Shown: positions 1 through 8,172 of the stretch, one piece after another
How the letters are laid out: each line of letters begins with the position of its first letter
How positions within the stretch are numbered: the stretch's first letter is position 1
Assembly: GCF_041200175.1 (NCBI RefSeq)
Contig: NZ_CP165727.1
Span: 4,228,501-4,292,500, forward strand
Length of the DNA stretch: 64,000 nt
DNA from: Streptomyces sp. R33
GTDB lineage: Bacteria; Actinomycetota; Actinomycetes; Streptomycetales; Streptomycetaceae
Reading direction: 5' to 3'
The notes under the pieces: model-generated
The model's input: only the letters and a program-made list of their open reading frames with translations
Databases searched by the model: none
What the model was told of the DNA's origin: nothing
Position numbers and translations under genes: made by a program

Positions 1-1681
1 TCTGCTCGGTGGTGTTCAGCGAGAGCCGGCCCGCCGTCTCGGCGTCGCCGAAGAGGGAGCGGGCGGCGTACTCGACCAGGGCGCGCGGGCTGTTCCCGGC
101 GTTGTCCCCGTGCAGGACCGAGTGGTAGCTCTGCGGGCCGAAGAACTGCCAGTACAGCGGGAAGACCAGCAGCGGCACGCAGACGCCCGCGGCGATGACC
201 AGGCCGAGGCCCAGCGGCCGCGCGGCCTCGAGAGCGCGCTGGCGGTCGACCAGCAGGTACGCCAGCGAGAAGACCAGCATGCCGAGCGCGGCGATGAGCA
301 GCGGCTCCTCGCCCAGGAAGATCTGGTACGTCGCGAACAGGCCCAGCAGGACACCGTCCCGGACCACGTTGCGACCTTGATTCCGCCCCTCGCACAGGCG
401 CAGGGCCCGGTCGATGATCAGCGGGATCATGAACAGGACGACGAAGTTCGGGTGGCCGTTGGCGTGCGAGACCATCGGCGGCGCGAACGCGGCGAGCGCC
501 CCGCCCGCGGCGGCGGCCCAGCGGCTGTGCACGAACCGGCGGCGGATCAGCCAGTACCAGGTCCAGGCGCTGGCGGCCATGCCGAGCGTGAGGACCAGCG
601 CGAACGTGACGGTCTCCCCGAACAGGAGCGTGACCGGGATCAGCGGGACGGTCAGGCCGAGCATGGTCGCGTTGGCCATCAGGTTCACGCCCTCGGGCAT
701 GCCCTGGGCGGTGGTGAAGAGCGGATTGCGCAGGTGGGTGATGTTGTCGGTGGCGACGCCGACGAACCACTCCCACTGGTTCTGGTCCTGGAGCGCGTCC
801 TTGAGGTAGCGCCCGTCGAGGTCCGCCCACAGGCCGTGGAAAACGTAGACGGAGAGGGCGAGGAAGACGGCGGCGACGGCGAGGCCGCCGGCGTTCAGCC
901 GGAACAGCTCCACGAGCGCCCGGCGCCGGTCGCCGGGGGTCCGGCGGGGGGCCGCAGGGCGCGTCGTACGGCGTACCGGCACCTCGGCGACCTGCCAGCC
1001 CTGGCGGCGCATCCAGCGCAGCACCTCGGCGTCGACGGCCGGGCCGTCGAGGACGCAGGCGCCGAAGGCGGCGCGCGCCCGGTCCCCGTCGAACAGGGCG
1101 AAGCCGCAGGTGTCGGCGCGGAATCCCGGTACCCCGGGCATGCCCAGGGCGCGGACCAGGCGGTTTCCCGTCCGGCCGAGGACGGCGGCCGGGGGCTCGC
1201 CGCCGCTCTGGTTCTCCTGGTTCGCCTGGTTGTCCTGGTCGTCCCGGCTGTCCTGGCCGTCCTGGCCGTCCTGGCCCAGCGCCTGCTCCAGCCGGTCCAG
1301 CTCGGCCAGGGGCGTCGTGAGCCCGGCGCCGGTCAGCAGCACCCGTTCCCCGGCGCAGGCCAGTACTCCGGCACGCAGCGCCGCTCCCCTGCCGCGGTGG
1401 TCCTCGGAGCGGACCAGCCGGATCCGGGGCTCCTCGGCGGCCGCGGCCCGGACGACGGAGGCAGTGCCGTCGGCGGAGCCGTCGTCGACGACGACGAGCT
1501 CCCAGTCGCCGGGTCCGGTGCCGAGTCGGGCGTCGAGGTGCTCGCGGACGGCGTCGAGGGTCGCGCCGATCCGGTGCTCGTCTTCGTGGGCGGGGATGAC
1601 GACGGAGAGCCCGACGGCGCCCAGCCAGGCGGTGGCCGCTCCGGTGCCGGCGGTGTCGCCGGCCGCTGCCGGGCCGCTCAT
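1..1681 (-). CDS. Family 2 glycosyltransferase with C-terminal membrane domain (partial, runs off left edge)
   Basis: About 560 codons are visible and the C-terminus lies outside the window. Residues ~24-230 look like a GT-A, polyprenyl-phosphate sugar transferase type domain: LSVVIPAHEDE near residue 25 and the nucleotide-binding VVVDDGSADGT at 63-73. The rest is a multi-pass membrane domain with no recognised catalytic motif. A Gln/Asp/Asn-rich insertion at residues ~135-158 sits inside the GT-A domain and is encoded by a 9-bp tandem repeat. The ATG (1681-1679) overlaps the stop of the upstream GntR gene as ATGA, so the two are translationally coupled. It probably moves sugars from a lipid or nucleotide donor at the membrane; the acceptor is unknown. 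Confidence 0.75.
   Translation of the reverse strand, partial: MSGPAAAGDTAGTGAATAWLGAVGLSVVIPAHEDEHRIGATLDAVREHLDARLGTGPGDWELVVVDDGSADGTASVVRAAAAEEPRIRLVRSEDHRGRGAALRAGVLACAGERVLLTGAGLTTPLAELDRLEQALGQDGQDGQDSRDDQDNQANQENQSGGEPPAAVLGRTGNRLVRALGMPGVPGFRADTCGFALFDGDRARAAFGACVLDGPAVDAEVLRWMRRQGWQVAEVPVRRTTRPAAPRRTPGDRRRALVELFRLNAGGLAVAAVFLALSVYVFHGLWADLDGRYLKDALQDQNQWEWFVGVATDNITHLRNPLFTTAQGMPEGVNLMANATMLGLTVPLIPVTLLFGETVTFALVLTLGMAASAWTWYWLIRRRFVHSRWAAAAGGALAAFAPPMVSHANGHPNFVVLFMIPLIIDRALRLCEGRNQGRNVVRDGVLLGLFATYQIFLGEEPLLIAALGMLVFSLAYLLVDRQRALEAARPLGLGLVIAAGVCVPLLVFPLYWQFFGPQSYHSVLHGDNAGNSPRALVEYAARSLFGDAETAGRLSLNTTEQ
1208..1279. repeat. In-frame 9-bp tandem repeat inside the glycosyltransferase gene
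   Basis: Eight consecutive 9-bp units of the form CTGGnnnTC or close variants (CTGGTTCTC, CTGGTTGTC, CTGGCCGTC twice). Read on the minus strand they encode a repeated Asp/Asn-Gln-X tripeptide. Because the unit length is a multiple of three, copy-number changes keep the reading frame. Confidence 0.8.
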
Positions 1682-2358
1682 GCGCCGGCCGCCTTCAGGC
1701 CCGCGGCCCAGTCCAGTCCGTGCTGGTTGTACGCGTACACGAGGCTGCGTACCTCGTCCGCGTCGGCGCGGGTCACCGCGTCGACCAGTTCGTTGTGCCC
1801 GGACCACAGTCCGGTGTGGAGATCCGGGGCCGCCTTCAGGTGCGGTACGGCGAAGACCCAGCACTGCACCCGGATCCGGTGCAGGAACTCCGAGATGTAC
1901 GTGTTGCCGACCAGCCCGCTCAGCTCCCTCCAGAAGCGCAGGTCGTAGCCGATCAGCACTTCGAGCGAGCCGCTCTGCGCGGCCCGGCACGCCTCCTCGG
2001 CACGACGGCGCACCGACACCAGCATTTCGCCGGAGCCGGGCGCGGTGCCGCGCTCGACGAGCCGCCGGAAGATCCCGTCCACGATGAGCGTACGGGCCTC
2101 GATCATCCCCCGGTAGTCGTCCACGGTGTAGACACGCACGCGGAAACCCCGGTGCTGGACCGATTCCAGCAGCCCCTGGGCCGAGAGGTCGACGAGTGCC
2201 TCGCGTACGGGGGTCGCGGAGACCTCGTACTGCTCGGCGATCTGCTTGACCGTGAACTCGGTGCCCGGTGGCAGGCGTCCCGCGAGCACCTCGTCACGCA
2301 GCGCGTCCGCGATCTGCTGGCGAAGTGTGTTGCGGGTGACAGCTCCGCTGCCTGGCAT
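1678..2358 (-). CDS. GntR family transcriptional regulator (FCD subfamily)
   Basis: 226 residues. The N-terminal winged helix-turn-helix spans residues ~8-70 (TLRQQIADALRDEVLAG, then EYEVSATPVREALVDLSAQG). The C-terminal ~150 residues are alpha-helical like the FCD effector-binding domain, which usually binds organic acids. The ATG at 2358 has AAGGAG ten bases upstream and is preferred over an in-frame ATG at 2391 that has no such site. The stop overlaps the glycosyltransferase start by four bases, so both are on one transcript. The effector cannot be inferred. The class III aminotransferase further along the same strand (stop at 2478) may be a target, but that is only proximity. Confidence 0.85.
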   Translation of the reverse strand: MPGSGAVTRNTLRQQIADALRDEVLAGRLPPGTEFTVKQIAEQYEVSATPVREALVDLSAQGLLESVQHRGFRVRVYTVDDYRGMIEARTLIVDGIFRRLVERGTAPGSGEMLVSVRRRAEEACRAAQSGSLEVLIGYDLRFWRELSGLVGNTYISEFLHRIRVQCWVFAVPHLKAAPDLHTGLWSGHNELVDAVTRADADEVRSLVYAYNQHGLDWAAGLKAAGA

Positions 2359-2477
2359 AGGGGTCCGTCTCCTTAAGTGAACTTCGGACACCTTAGGCCA
2401 GGCAGCGCGGCTGAAACCGATCGAACGCGGACCGTTCGCGGACCGTTGGCGGACCGTTGCCGGTCAGCTGCCTCCGC

Positions 2478-3860
2478 TCACGCGGACGTGGTGTGCCGGT
2501 CCGCGACCGTCAGTGCCTCGTCCAGCAGGGCCAGGCCCTCCTTGGCCTCGGCCTCCGTGATGGTGCACGGCGGGACGACGTGCGTCCGGTTCATGTTCAC
2601 GAAGGGCCACAGGCCGGAGGCCTTGCAGGCCGCCGCGAATTCGGCCATCGGCGCGTTGTCGGCGCCCGCCGCGTTGTACGGGACGAGCGGCTCGCGCGTC
2701 TCCTTGTCCCGTACGAGCTCCAGGGCCCAGAACGCGCCCAGGCCGCGGACCTCCCCGACCGACGGGTGCCGCTCGGCGATCTCGGCGAGCGCCGGCCCGA
2801 TCACGTTCTCGCCGAGGTGCGCGGCGTGCTCGACGACGCCCTCCTCCTCCATGGCGTTGATCGTCGCCACGGCGGCCGCGCAGGCCAGGGGGTGGCCGGA
2901 GTACGTCAGACCGCCCGGGTACGGGCGCGTGGCGAACGTCTCGGCGATGGCGCCGGAGATGGCGACGCCGCCGAGCGGCACGTACCCGCTGTTCACGCCC
3001 TTGGCGAAGGTGATCAGGTCGGGGATGACGTCCCAGTGCTGGGCGGCGAACCACTTGCCGGTCCGGCCGAAGCCGGACATGACCTCGTCGAGGATGAAGA
3101 CGATGCCGTGGCGGTCGCAGAGCTCGCGCACGCCCGCGAGGTAGCCGGCGGGCGGGGTCATGATCCCGGCGGTGCCGGGCACGCTCTCCAGGATGATCGC
3201 GGCGATGGTCGCCGGCCCCTCGAAGGCGATGGTGTCGGCGAGGTGCGCGAGGGCCCGCTCGCACTCCTCGGCCTCGGTGGCGGCGTGGAACGGCGAGCGG
3301 TAGAGGAACGGGCCCCAGAAGTGCACGACCCCGGCGGCGGCCGTGTCGGAGGGCCAGCGGCGCGGGTCGCCGGTCAGGTTGATCGCCGCGGCGGTGGCCC
3401 CGTGGTAGGAGCGGTACGTGGAGAGCACCTTCTGGCGGCCGGTGTGCAGCCGGGCCATCCGTACGGCGTTCTCGACGGCCTCGGCGCCGCCGTTGGTGAA
3501 GAAGACCTTGTCCAGGTCGCCCGGGGTCCGCTCGGCGATGAGGCGTGCGGCCTCGGAGCGGACGTCGACGGCGAAGCCGGGCGCGAGGGTGCAGAGCCGG
3601 GCGGCCTGCTCCTGGATCGCGGCGACGACCTTGGGGTGCTGGTGGCCGATGTTGGTGTTCACCAGCTGGGAGGAGAAGTCGAGGAAGCGGTTGCCCTCGT
3701 AGTCCCAGAAGTACGACCCCTCGGCCCCGGCGACGGCGAGCGGGTCGATCAGGGCCTGGGCGGACCAGGAGTGGAAGACGTGGGCGCGGTCGGCGGCCTT
3801 GACGGCCGCGCCGTCGGCGCGGGAGGTGCCGGAGGCGTCGGAGGCGACGTGAGGGGTCAT
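2478..3860 (-). CDS. Class III aminotransferase (PLP-dependent)
   Basis: 460 residues, full length for the family. It carries the class III signature FILDEVMSGFGRTG with the cofactor-binding Asp at ~258 and the Schiff-base Lys in DLITFAKGVNSG at ~287, plus the TNGGAEAVENA phosphate-binding region at 122-132. The family transfers amino groups from omega-amino acids, taurine or similar amines to pyruvate or 2-oxoglutarate; the substrate is not readable here. A GntR regulator on the same strand follows 120 bp downstream. The start is divergent from the DJ-1/MarR pair across a 200-bp spacer. Confidence 0.9.
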   Translation of the reverse strand: MTPHVASDASGTSRADGAAVKAADRAHVFHSWSAQALIDPLAVAGAEGSYFWDYEGNRFLDFSSQLVNTNIGHQHPKVVAAIQEQAARLCTLAPGFAVDVRSEAARLIAERTPGDLDKVFFTNGGAEAVENAVRMARLHTGRQKVLSTYRSYHGATAAAINLTGDPRRWPSDTAAAGVVHFWGPFLYRSPFHAATEAEECERALAHLADTIAFEGPATIAAIILESVPGTAGIMTPPAGYLAGVRELCDRHGIVFILDEVMSGFGRTGKWFAAQHWDVIPDLITFAKGVNSGYVPLGGVAISGAIAETFATRPYPGGLTYSGHPLACAAAVATINAMEEEGVVEHAAHLGENVIGPALAEIAERHPSVGEVRGLGAFWALELVRDKETREPLVPYNAAGADNAPMAEFAAACKASGLWPFVNMNRTHVVPPCTITEAEAKEGLALLDEALTVADRHTTSA

Positions 3861-3989
3861 GCGGCCACGCTAAAAGTGCGCAGGTGGGAAGGGATATCGG
3901 CGGACTGTATGGGGGTGGGGGCCCGGTCTCGGCAGTCTGTCTGCACGTGTCTGCACGGAAGGCGGTGATCGACAGGTGATGACGAGTAA

Positions 3990-4025
3990 TTGACAGCACA
4001 CTGTCGACATGTCAGTCTGCTGTCA
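3990..4025 (+). promoter_or_regulatory. Candidate promoter/operator of the DJ-1-MarR operon
   Basis: A consensus -35 TTGACA lies at 3990-3995. It is followed by the 8-bp palindrome TGTCGACA at 4002-4009, and the arms TGACAG (3991-3996) and CTGTCA (4020-4025) form a wider dyad. Placement upstream of an operon that encodes a MarR repressor suggests autoregulation. No strong -10 is evident. Confidence 0.35.
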
Positions 4026-4059
4026 TGCCCGATGAAGTGCAGACGGAGGAGGCGACGAG

Positions 4060-4689
4060 ATGACCACTCCCACCACCAAGCCGGTCCACCTGGCGGTCTA
4101 CGACACGTACGCGGACTGGGAGACCGGGCACACCACGGCACATCTGGCCCAGCGCGGCCACCAGGTCCGTACGGTCGGCTTCGCCGCCGGGACGCCGGTC
4201 ACCACCATGGGCGGCGTCCGCATCCAGCCCGACCTGGCCCTCGCGGACCTCTCCCCCGCGGACTCCTCGCTCCTCGTCCTGGCCGGCGCCTCGCTCTGGG
4301 ACTCCGGCGACGACCTGGCCCCCTTCGCGGCCAAGGCCCGCGAGTTCCTGGCGGCCGGGGTCCCGGTCGCGGCCATCTGCGGGGCCACGGCAGGTCTCGC
4401 CCGGGAGGGCCTGCTCGACGCCCGCGCCCACACCAGCGCGGCCGCCATGTACCTGGCGCACCAGCCGGGCTACGCGGGCGCCGAGCGGTACGTCGAGGCC
4501 GACGCGGTGACCGACGGCGACCTCATCACGGCGGGCCCGACGGAACCGGTGGCCTTCGCCCGGGAGGTCTTCGCCCGGCTGGACGTCTACGAGCCGGATG
4601 TCCTGGACGCCTGGTACCGCCTGTTCCACGACTCGGACGCGAGCGCGTTCCCGGTGCTGATGGCGGCTGCGGAGCGCGGCGATGCCTGA
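4060..4689 (+). CDS. DJ-1/PfpI (glutamine amidotransferase-like) protein
   Basis: 209 residues with the flavodoxin-like DJ-1/PfpI fold. The nucleophile elbow is AAICGATAGLAREG, with Cys at ~108. Members include glyoxalases, chaperone-like proteins and proteases; the substrate is unknown. A strong ribosome site, GGAGGAGG, precedes the ATG. The stop overlaps the next start by 8 bp, so it is co-translated with a MarR regulator. MarR-DJ-1 pairs often respond to reactive carbonyls or oxidants, but that is an inference from context. Confidence 0.85.
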   Translation: MTTPTTKPVHLAVYDTYADWETGHTTAHLAQRGHQVRTVGFAAGTPVTTMGGVRIQPDLALADLSPADSSLLVLAGASLWDSGDDLAPFAAKAREFLAAGVPVAAICGATAGLAREGLLDARAHTSAAAMYLAHQPGYAGAERYVEADAVTDGDLITAGPTEPVAFAREVFARLDVYEPDVLDAWYRLFHDSDASAFPVLMAAAERGDA

Positions 4690-5158
4690 TCCCCTGCCTT
4701 CCGCTTCGTCGGTACGGGCCCGGCAGGACCTGCTGAGCCGGACCGCGCTCGGGGTGTTCGGGCTGAACGGCCGGTTCCTCGCGCTCTCGGAGGAACTGGC
4801 CCGGCCGGCCGGGCTGACCGCGGCCTGGTGGCAGGTGCTCGGCGCGGTGCTCCAGGAGCCCCTGCCGGTGGCGGGCATCGCCCGGGTCATGGGCATCACC
4901 CGGCAGAGCGTCCAGCGCATCGCGGACCTGCTGGCGGCCAAGGGTCTCGCGGAGTACGTCCCGAACCCGGCCCACCGCCGCGCGAAACTGCTCCGCCCGA
5001 CGGAGGAGGGCCGCGCCGCGGTCGCCCGCATCACCCCGGCCCACGCCGCCCTGGCCGCCCGACTGACCGATGAACTGGGCGAGGCCGCCTTCGCGGAGAC
5101 GGTCGAGGTCCTGGACCGTCTCACGAGGGCCCTGGACACGCTGCTGGCCGACGCGTGA
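4682..5158 (+). CDS. MarR family transcriptional regulator
   Basis: 158 residues, a typical MarR length. The winged helix core is TAAWWQVLGAVLQEP followed by the recognition helix GITRQSVQRIADLLAAKG (residues ~74-92) and the wing region HRRAKLLRPTEEG. It overlaps the DJ-1/PfpI gene by 8 bp and probably represses this operon and possibly the divergent aminotransferase. No conserved redox cysteine is seen, so a ligand-sensing mode is more likely than thiol switching. Confidence 0.88.
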   Translation: MPDPLPSASSVRARQDLLSRTALGVFGLNGRFLALSEELARPAGLTAAWWQVLGAVLQEPLPVAGIARVMGITRQSVQRIADLLAAKGLAEYVPNPAHRRAKLLRPTEEGRAAVARITPAHAALAARLTDELGEAAFAETVEVLDRLTRALDTLLADA

Positions 5159-5270
5159 TGAGCGGCGGCGGCACGCGGCGCGCGGCCGCCGCCCCTCGGA
5201 TTGTGTCGAGGTCAATAATCCTGCAGGCAAAGCTTGTTGCCCCCGACGGCCCCACCGCACACTGCCCCCC

Positions 5271-5684
5271 ATGGAGCCGCTGACCGTGATAACTCGACTG
5301 TGGGAGCGGATAGACGCCCGCGACTGGCCCGCCGTATCCCGTTTCATCGCCGAAGACGCAGTCATCGAATGGCCCGTCAGCGGCGAACGCATCGTCGGCC
5401 GGGACAACTTCATCGCCGTGAACAGCGACGAGGCTTACACGGACGAGAGATCAGTCGAACTCCTGCGCATCCTCGCGGACGGGGACGTCGTCGTCACCGA
5501 GGTCGAGATCCGCCAGGAGCACGTCGTCTACCGCGCCGTGTCCCTGTGGACCGTCCAGGACGGAGAGATCGTCGGCGCCCGCGAGTACTGGACCAGCCCC
5601 GGCCAGGACCCGGCCCCCCGCTGGCGCGCGGCCCTCGTCGAACCGCTCGCGCAGCATCTGGCGGAGCACCCGGTGGCAGACTGA
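5271..5684 (+). CDS. SnoaL-like (NTF2 fold) protein
   Basis: 137 residues of the small cone-shaped SnoaL/NTF2 fold: an N-terminal helix (WERIDARDWPAVSRF), then VIEWPVSGERIVGRDNF and the terminal strand EIVGAREYWTSP. Members act as polyketide cyclases, isomerases or ligand binders. No catalytic assignment is possible from sequence. The start at 5271 was chosen because homology-like sequence begins there and an upstream extension would be antisense-like. It is followed 5 bp later by a LysE-type exporter, probably on the same transcript. Confidence 0.75.
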   Translation: MEPLTVITRLWERIDARDWPAVSRFIAEDAVIEWPVSGERIVGRDNFIAVNSDEAYTDERSVELLRILADGDVVVTEVEIRQEHVVYRAVSLWTVQDGEIVGAREYWTSPGQDPAPRWRAALVEPLAQHLAEHPVAD

Positions 5685-5689
5685 GCCGC

Positions 5690-6292
5690 GTGCTCACGCA
5701 ACTCCTGACCGCGACCGGCGTCCTGGCACTGCTCACCCTCGTCCCCGGCCCCGACATGGCCGTCGTGACGAAGCGCGCGGTCTCCCGCGGCCGCGCCGAC
5801 GGGCTGCGCACCGTCGCCGGGATCGCCGCCGGGCTCCTCCTGTGGGGCGCCCTCACCGTCGCCGGACTCGCCGCGCTGCTCGCCGCCTCGGCCGAGGTGT
5901 ACCTGGCGGTGAAGCTCGCGGGTGCCGCATACCTCTGCTTCCTCGGCGTCCAGTCCCTGCGCCGGCCCGGCGCGGAGCCGGCCCCCGTACGCGGCTCCGC
6001 GGGCAGCGCCTGGCGGACGGGCCTGGTCAGCAACGCCCTCAACCCGAAGATCGCCGTCTTCTACACCGGCCTGCTGCCCGCCCTCGCCCCGTCCGGCCTC
6101 CGGCCGGCCACCGGCATGGCGCTGCTCGTCCTGATCCACCTCGTCCTGACGGTGGCCTGGCTCGGCACGTACGTGTACGTCCTCTCGCGCGCCCGGCGCT
6201 TCTTCGCCCGGCCGCGCGTCCGCCGCGCCCTGGACCGGGCGACGGGCGTGGTCCTGATCGGCTTCGGCATCCGCGTGGCGACGACGCCGTAG
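5690..6292 (+). CDS. LysE family translocator (amino acid/metabolite exporter)
   Basis: 200 residues starting at GTG 5690, with about six membrane segments. The N-terminal LysE/RhtB hallmark TLVPGPDMAVVTKRAVSRG covers residues ~17-35, and VSNALNPKIAVFYTGLLP sits near residue 115, both typical of the family. It would export an amino acid or homoserine-lactone-like compound across the cytoplasmic membrane. The substrate is not deducible. Spacing of 5 bp to the SnoaL-like gene indicates one operon. Confidence 0.85.
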   Translation: MLTQLLTATGVLALLTLVPGPDMAVVTKRAVSRGRADGLRTVAGIAAGLLLWGALTVAGLAALLAASAEVYLAVKLAGAAYLCFLGVQSLRRPGAEPAPVRGSAGSAWRTGLVSNALNPKIAVFYTGLLPALAPSGLRPATGMALLVLIHLVLTVAWLGTYVYVLSRARRFFARPRVRRALDRATGVVLIGFGIRVATTP

Positions 6293-6380
6293 CAGCCGTG
6301 GTACCCGGGGCGCAGGGGCGGTGCGGGGGTTGAGGCTCGGCGCTCGGCGGTTGGGGGTCGGGACTCGGGACTCGGGGGCG

Positions 6381-6914
6381 TCAGCCCTCGCCCAGCCGGT
6401 CCAGCTCCTCCCCGATGGCGACGCGCAGAGCGTCGTGCCGGTCCGCCAGCTCGTACCGGCTCCCCCTCCAGTACTCCTCCTGCCCGTACAGCCACACCGG
6501 CATGCGGACCATGTCGGCGGGCTCCCACTCGTAACGCGGCCAGATGTGGGCGTGGAGGTACGGGTCGGTGTTGCCCAGGATCTCGATGTTCACCCGACGG
6601 AAGGCGGGGTCGAGGCGGCGGCAGGCCCGTTCGACGGCCTCGGCGAGGCGGTCCATGTCGGCGAGGTACGCCGTCCTGCGCGCCCGGGGGAGGTCGGAGA
6701 GCCGGGTCACCGACGGGTCGTCGGTCAGCAGGACCGCGTACCCGGGGAGGAACTGCCGGTCGCCGATCACGGCGAATCCCTGGTCGAGGCGGCGCAGGAC
6801 GGTCGGGTTCTCGCCCCGATGCGCGCTGCCTATGCGGTCGTTGCGCCAGTCGGCGGGGCGACTGGCGTTGTGGTTCCCCTTGTTGCCGTGGTTGCGGTTG
6901 TTGTCGTTGGTCAT
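6381..6914 (-). CDS. HIT-like (histidine triad related) hydrolase
   Basis: 177 residues. The N-terminus is Asn/Gly/His-rich and low complexity (DNNRNHGNKGNHN). The HIT region ends in the triad-like HAHIWPRY at ~132, preceded by FRRVNIEILGNTDPYLHAH. HIT proteins hydrolyse or transfer nucleotides such as diadenosine polyphosphates. The second half of the canonical HxHxH is altered (His-Ala-His-Ile-Trp), as in a subset of bacterial HIT proteins. It is convergent with the LysE gene; a short C/G-rich repeat tract lies between them. Confidence 0.7.
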   Translation of the reverse strand: MTNDNNRNHGNKGNHNASRPADWRNDRIGSAHRGENPTVLRRLDQGFAVIGDRQFLPGYAVLLTDDPSVTRLSDLPRARRTAYLADMDRLAEAVERACRRLDPAFRRVNIEILGNTDPYLHAHIWPRYEWEPADMVRMPVWLYGQEEYWRGSRYELADRHDALRVAIGEELDRLGEG

Positions 6915-7146
6915 CCCAGGGACCGTAGTCGACCGCCTGTGGGATACCGCCCGGGGGACGACCGCCCGCTGTGCCCGTGGCTCTCAGGTTTCCCTTGTCA
7001 TACCTGAGAGCTATCCGCAAAGACGGCTCCCCAGCGGGACGCCGACGATGCCCCTCAATTCCTAACTTCGGAACCGGAGAAGACGCGGGGTCAGCCCCTC
7101 GCGAGTGCAGCCCCTCTGGACCGAGCGAAGGAAAAGGGACCCAGCC

Positions 7147-8172
7147 ATGACCCGCCCCGCAGGACGCCGCGCAGGAGGCACAGCAGGTCGCCCCGCAGGT
7201 AGCACCGCAGGGGGCCGTGCCGGACGCCCCCGCGGCCGGCTGCTTCGCACCTTGCTCGCCGGCCTCGTCGCCGCGGCCGTCGTGCTCCCCGTGTCCGCCG
7301 CCGCCTCTCCCGATGTCCCCGCGCCCTCGCCCGTCGGCTTCGCCGAACACACCGCTCTCCCGGACCGGTACGACGGCAACCGCGCCAACCTCGCCGAGGC
7401 GGCCCGCATGGCGCAGGACGCCGGCCGCACGGGCCGCGCCGCGAAGCTGCGCGCCATGGAAGCCGACGGGACGGCCCGGTTCCTCGCCTTCGACGGCCGC
7501 GGCAAGGGGCGGGCCGTCGAGGTGCTCGGCGATCTGGAGACCGCTGACCGGGTCGCCGTCCTGGTGCCCGGTTCCGACACCACGCTGGACACCTACCAGA
7601 GGTTCCGTGCCGGAGCGGTCGCCCTGCAGCAGCGCCTCCGGGCCGAGCACCCGCGCTCCGCCGTGGTCGCCTGGCTCGGGTACGACACCCCGGGCACGGT
7701 CAGCACGACCGTCCTGAGCGCGGACCGGGCGGACGTGGCCGCCGCCGAACTGGGCCCCTTCCTCGATCGCCTGGGGCAGGACGCCGCCCCCGGTGCCCGG
7801 TTCTCGCTGCTGTGCCACTCGTACGGCTCCGTGGTCTGCGCCCGGACCGGCACCGGCCCCCAGGTCACCGACATCGCCCTGTTCGGCAGTCCCGGCACGG
7901 GCGCCGGATCCGCCGCCGAGCTGCCGACCGGCGCCCGGGTCTGGGCCGGGCGGGGCGGCGCCGACTGGATCGGCCATGTCCCCCATGTCCGCGTGGGCGG
8001 GGTCGGCTTCGGCACCGACCCCGTCGACCCCGCCTTCGGAGCCCGGCCCTTCGAGGCCGGCCCCGGCGGGCACAGCGACTACCTCAAGCCCGGCACCGCG
8101 TCCCTCGACAGCCTGACCCGCATCGCCTTGGCCACCGCCGCCCCGACCACCCCGGAGGTACCCCGTGCGTGA
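7147..8172 (+). CDS. Secreted alpha/beta hydrolase (DUF1023-like)
   Basis: 341 residues. An Arg-rich N-terminus and a hydrophobic stretch (LLAGLVAAAVVLPVSAAAS, ~30-50) form a signal peptide or anchor. The catalytic Ser lies in FSLLCHSYGSVVCA (G/HxSxG elbow). VAVLVPGSDTTLDTYQRF precedes it as in DUF1023 lipase-like proteins, and the late His is likely in GGHSDY. The ribosome site AAGGAAAAGG precedes ATG 7147. The stop overlaps the acyltransferase start by 8 bp, the first link in a chain of overlapping genes extending to the two-component system. Confidence 0.8.
   Translation: MTRPAGRRAGGTAGRPAGSTAGGRAGRPRGRLLRTLLAGLVAAAVVLPVSAAASPDVPAPSPVGFAEHTALPDRYDGNRANLAEAARMAQDAGRTGRAAKLRAMEADGTARFLAFDGRGKGRAVEVLGDLETADRVAVLVPGSDTTLDTYQRFRAGAVALQQRLRAEHPRSAVVAWLGYDTPGTVSTTVLSADRADVAAAELGPFLDRLGQDAAPGARFSLLCHSYGSVVCARTGTGPQVTDIALFGSPGTGAGSAAELPTGARVWAGRGGADWIGHVPHVRVGGVGFGTDPVDPAFGARPFEAGPGGHSDYLKPGTASLDSLTRIALATAAPTTPEVPRA

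Noticed and set aside
110..1948. Long plus-strand open frame of about 610 codons
   Set aside because: It is the antisense of the glycosyltransferase and GntR genes. Its product is low-complexity Arg/Gly/Asp without any domain, as expected of shadows in high-GC DNA.
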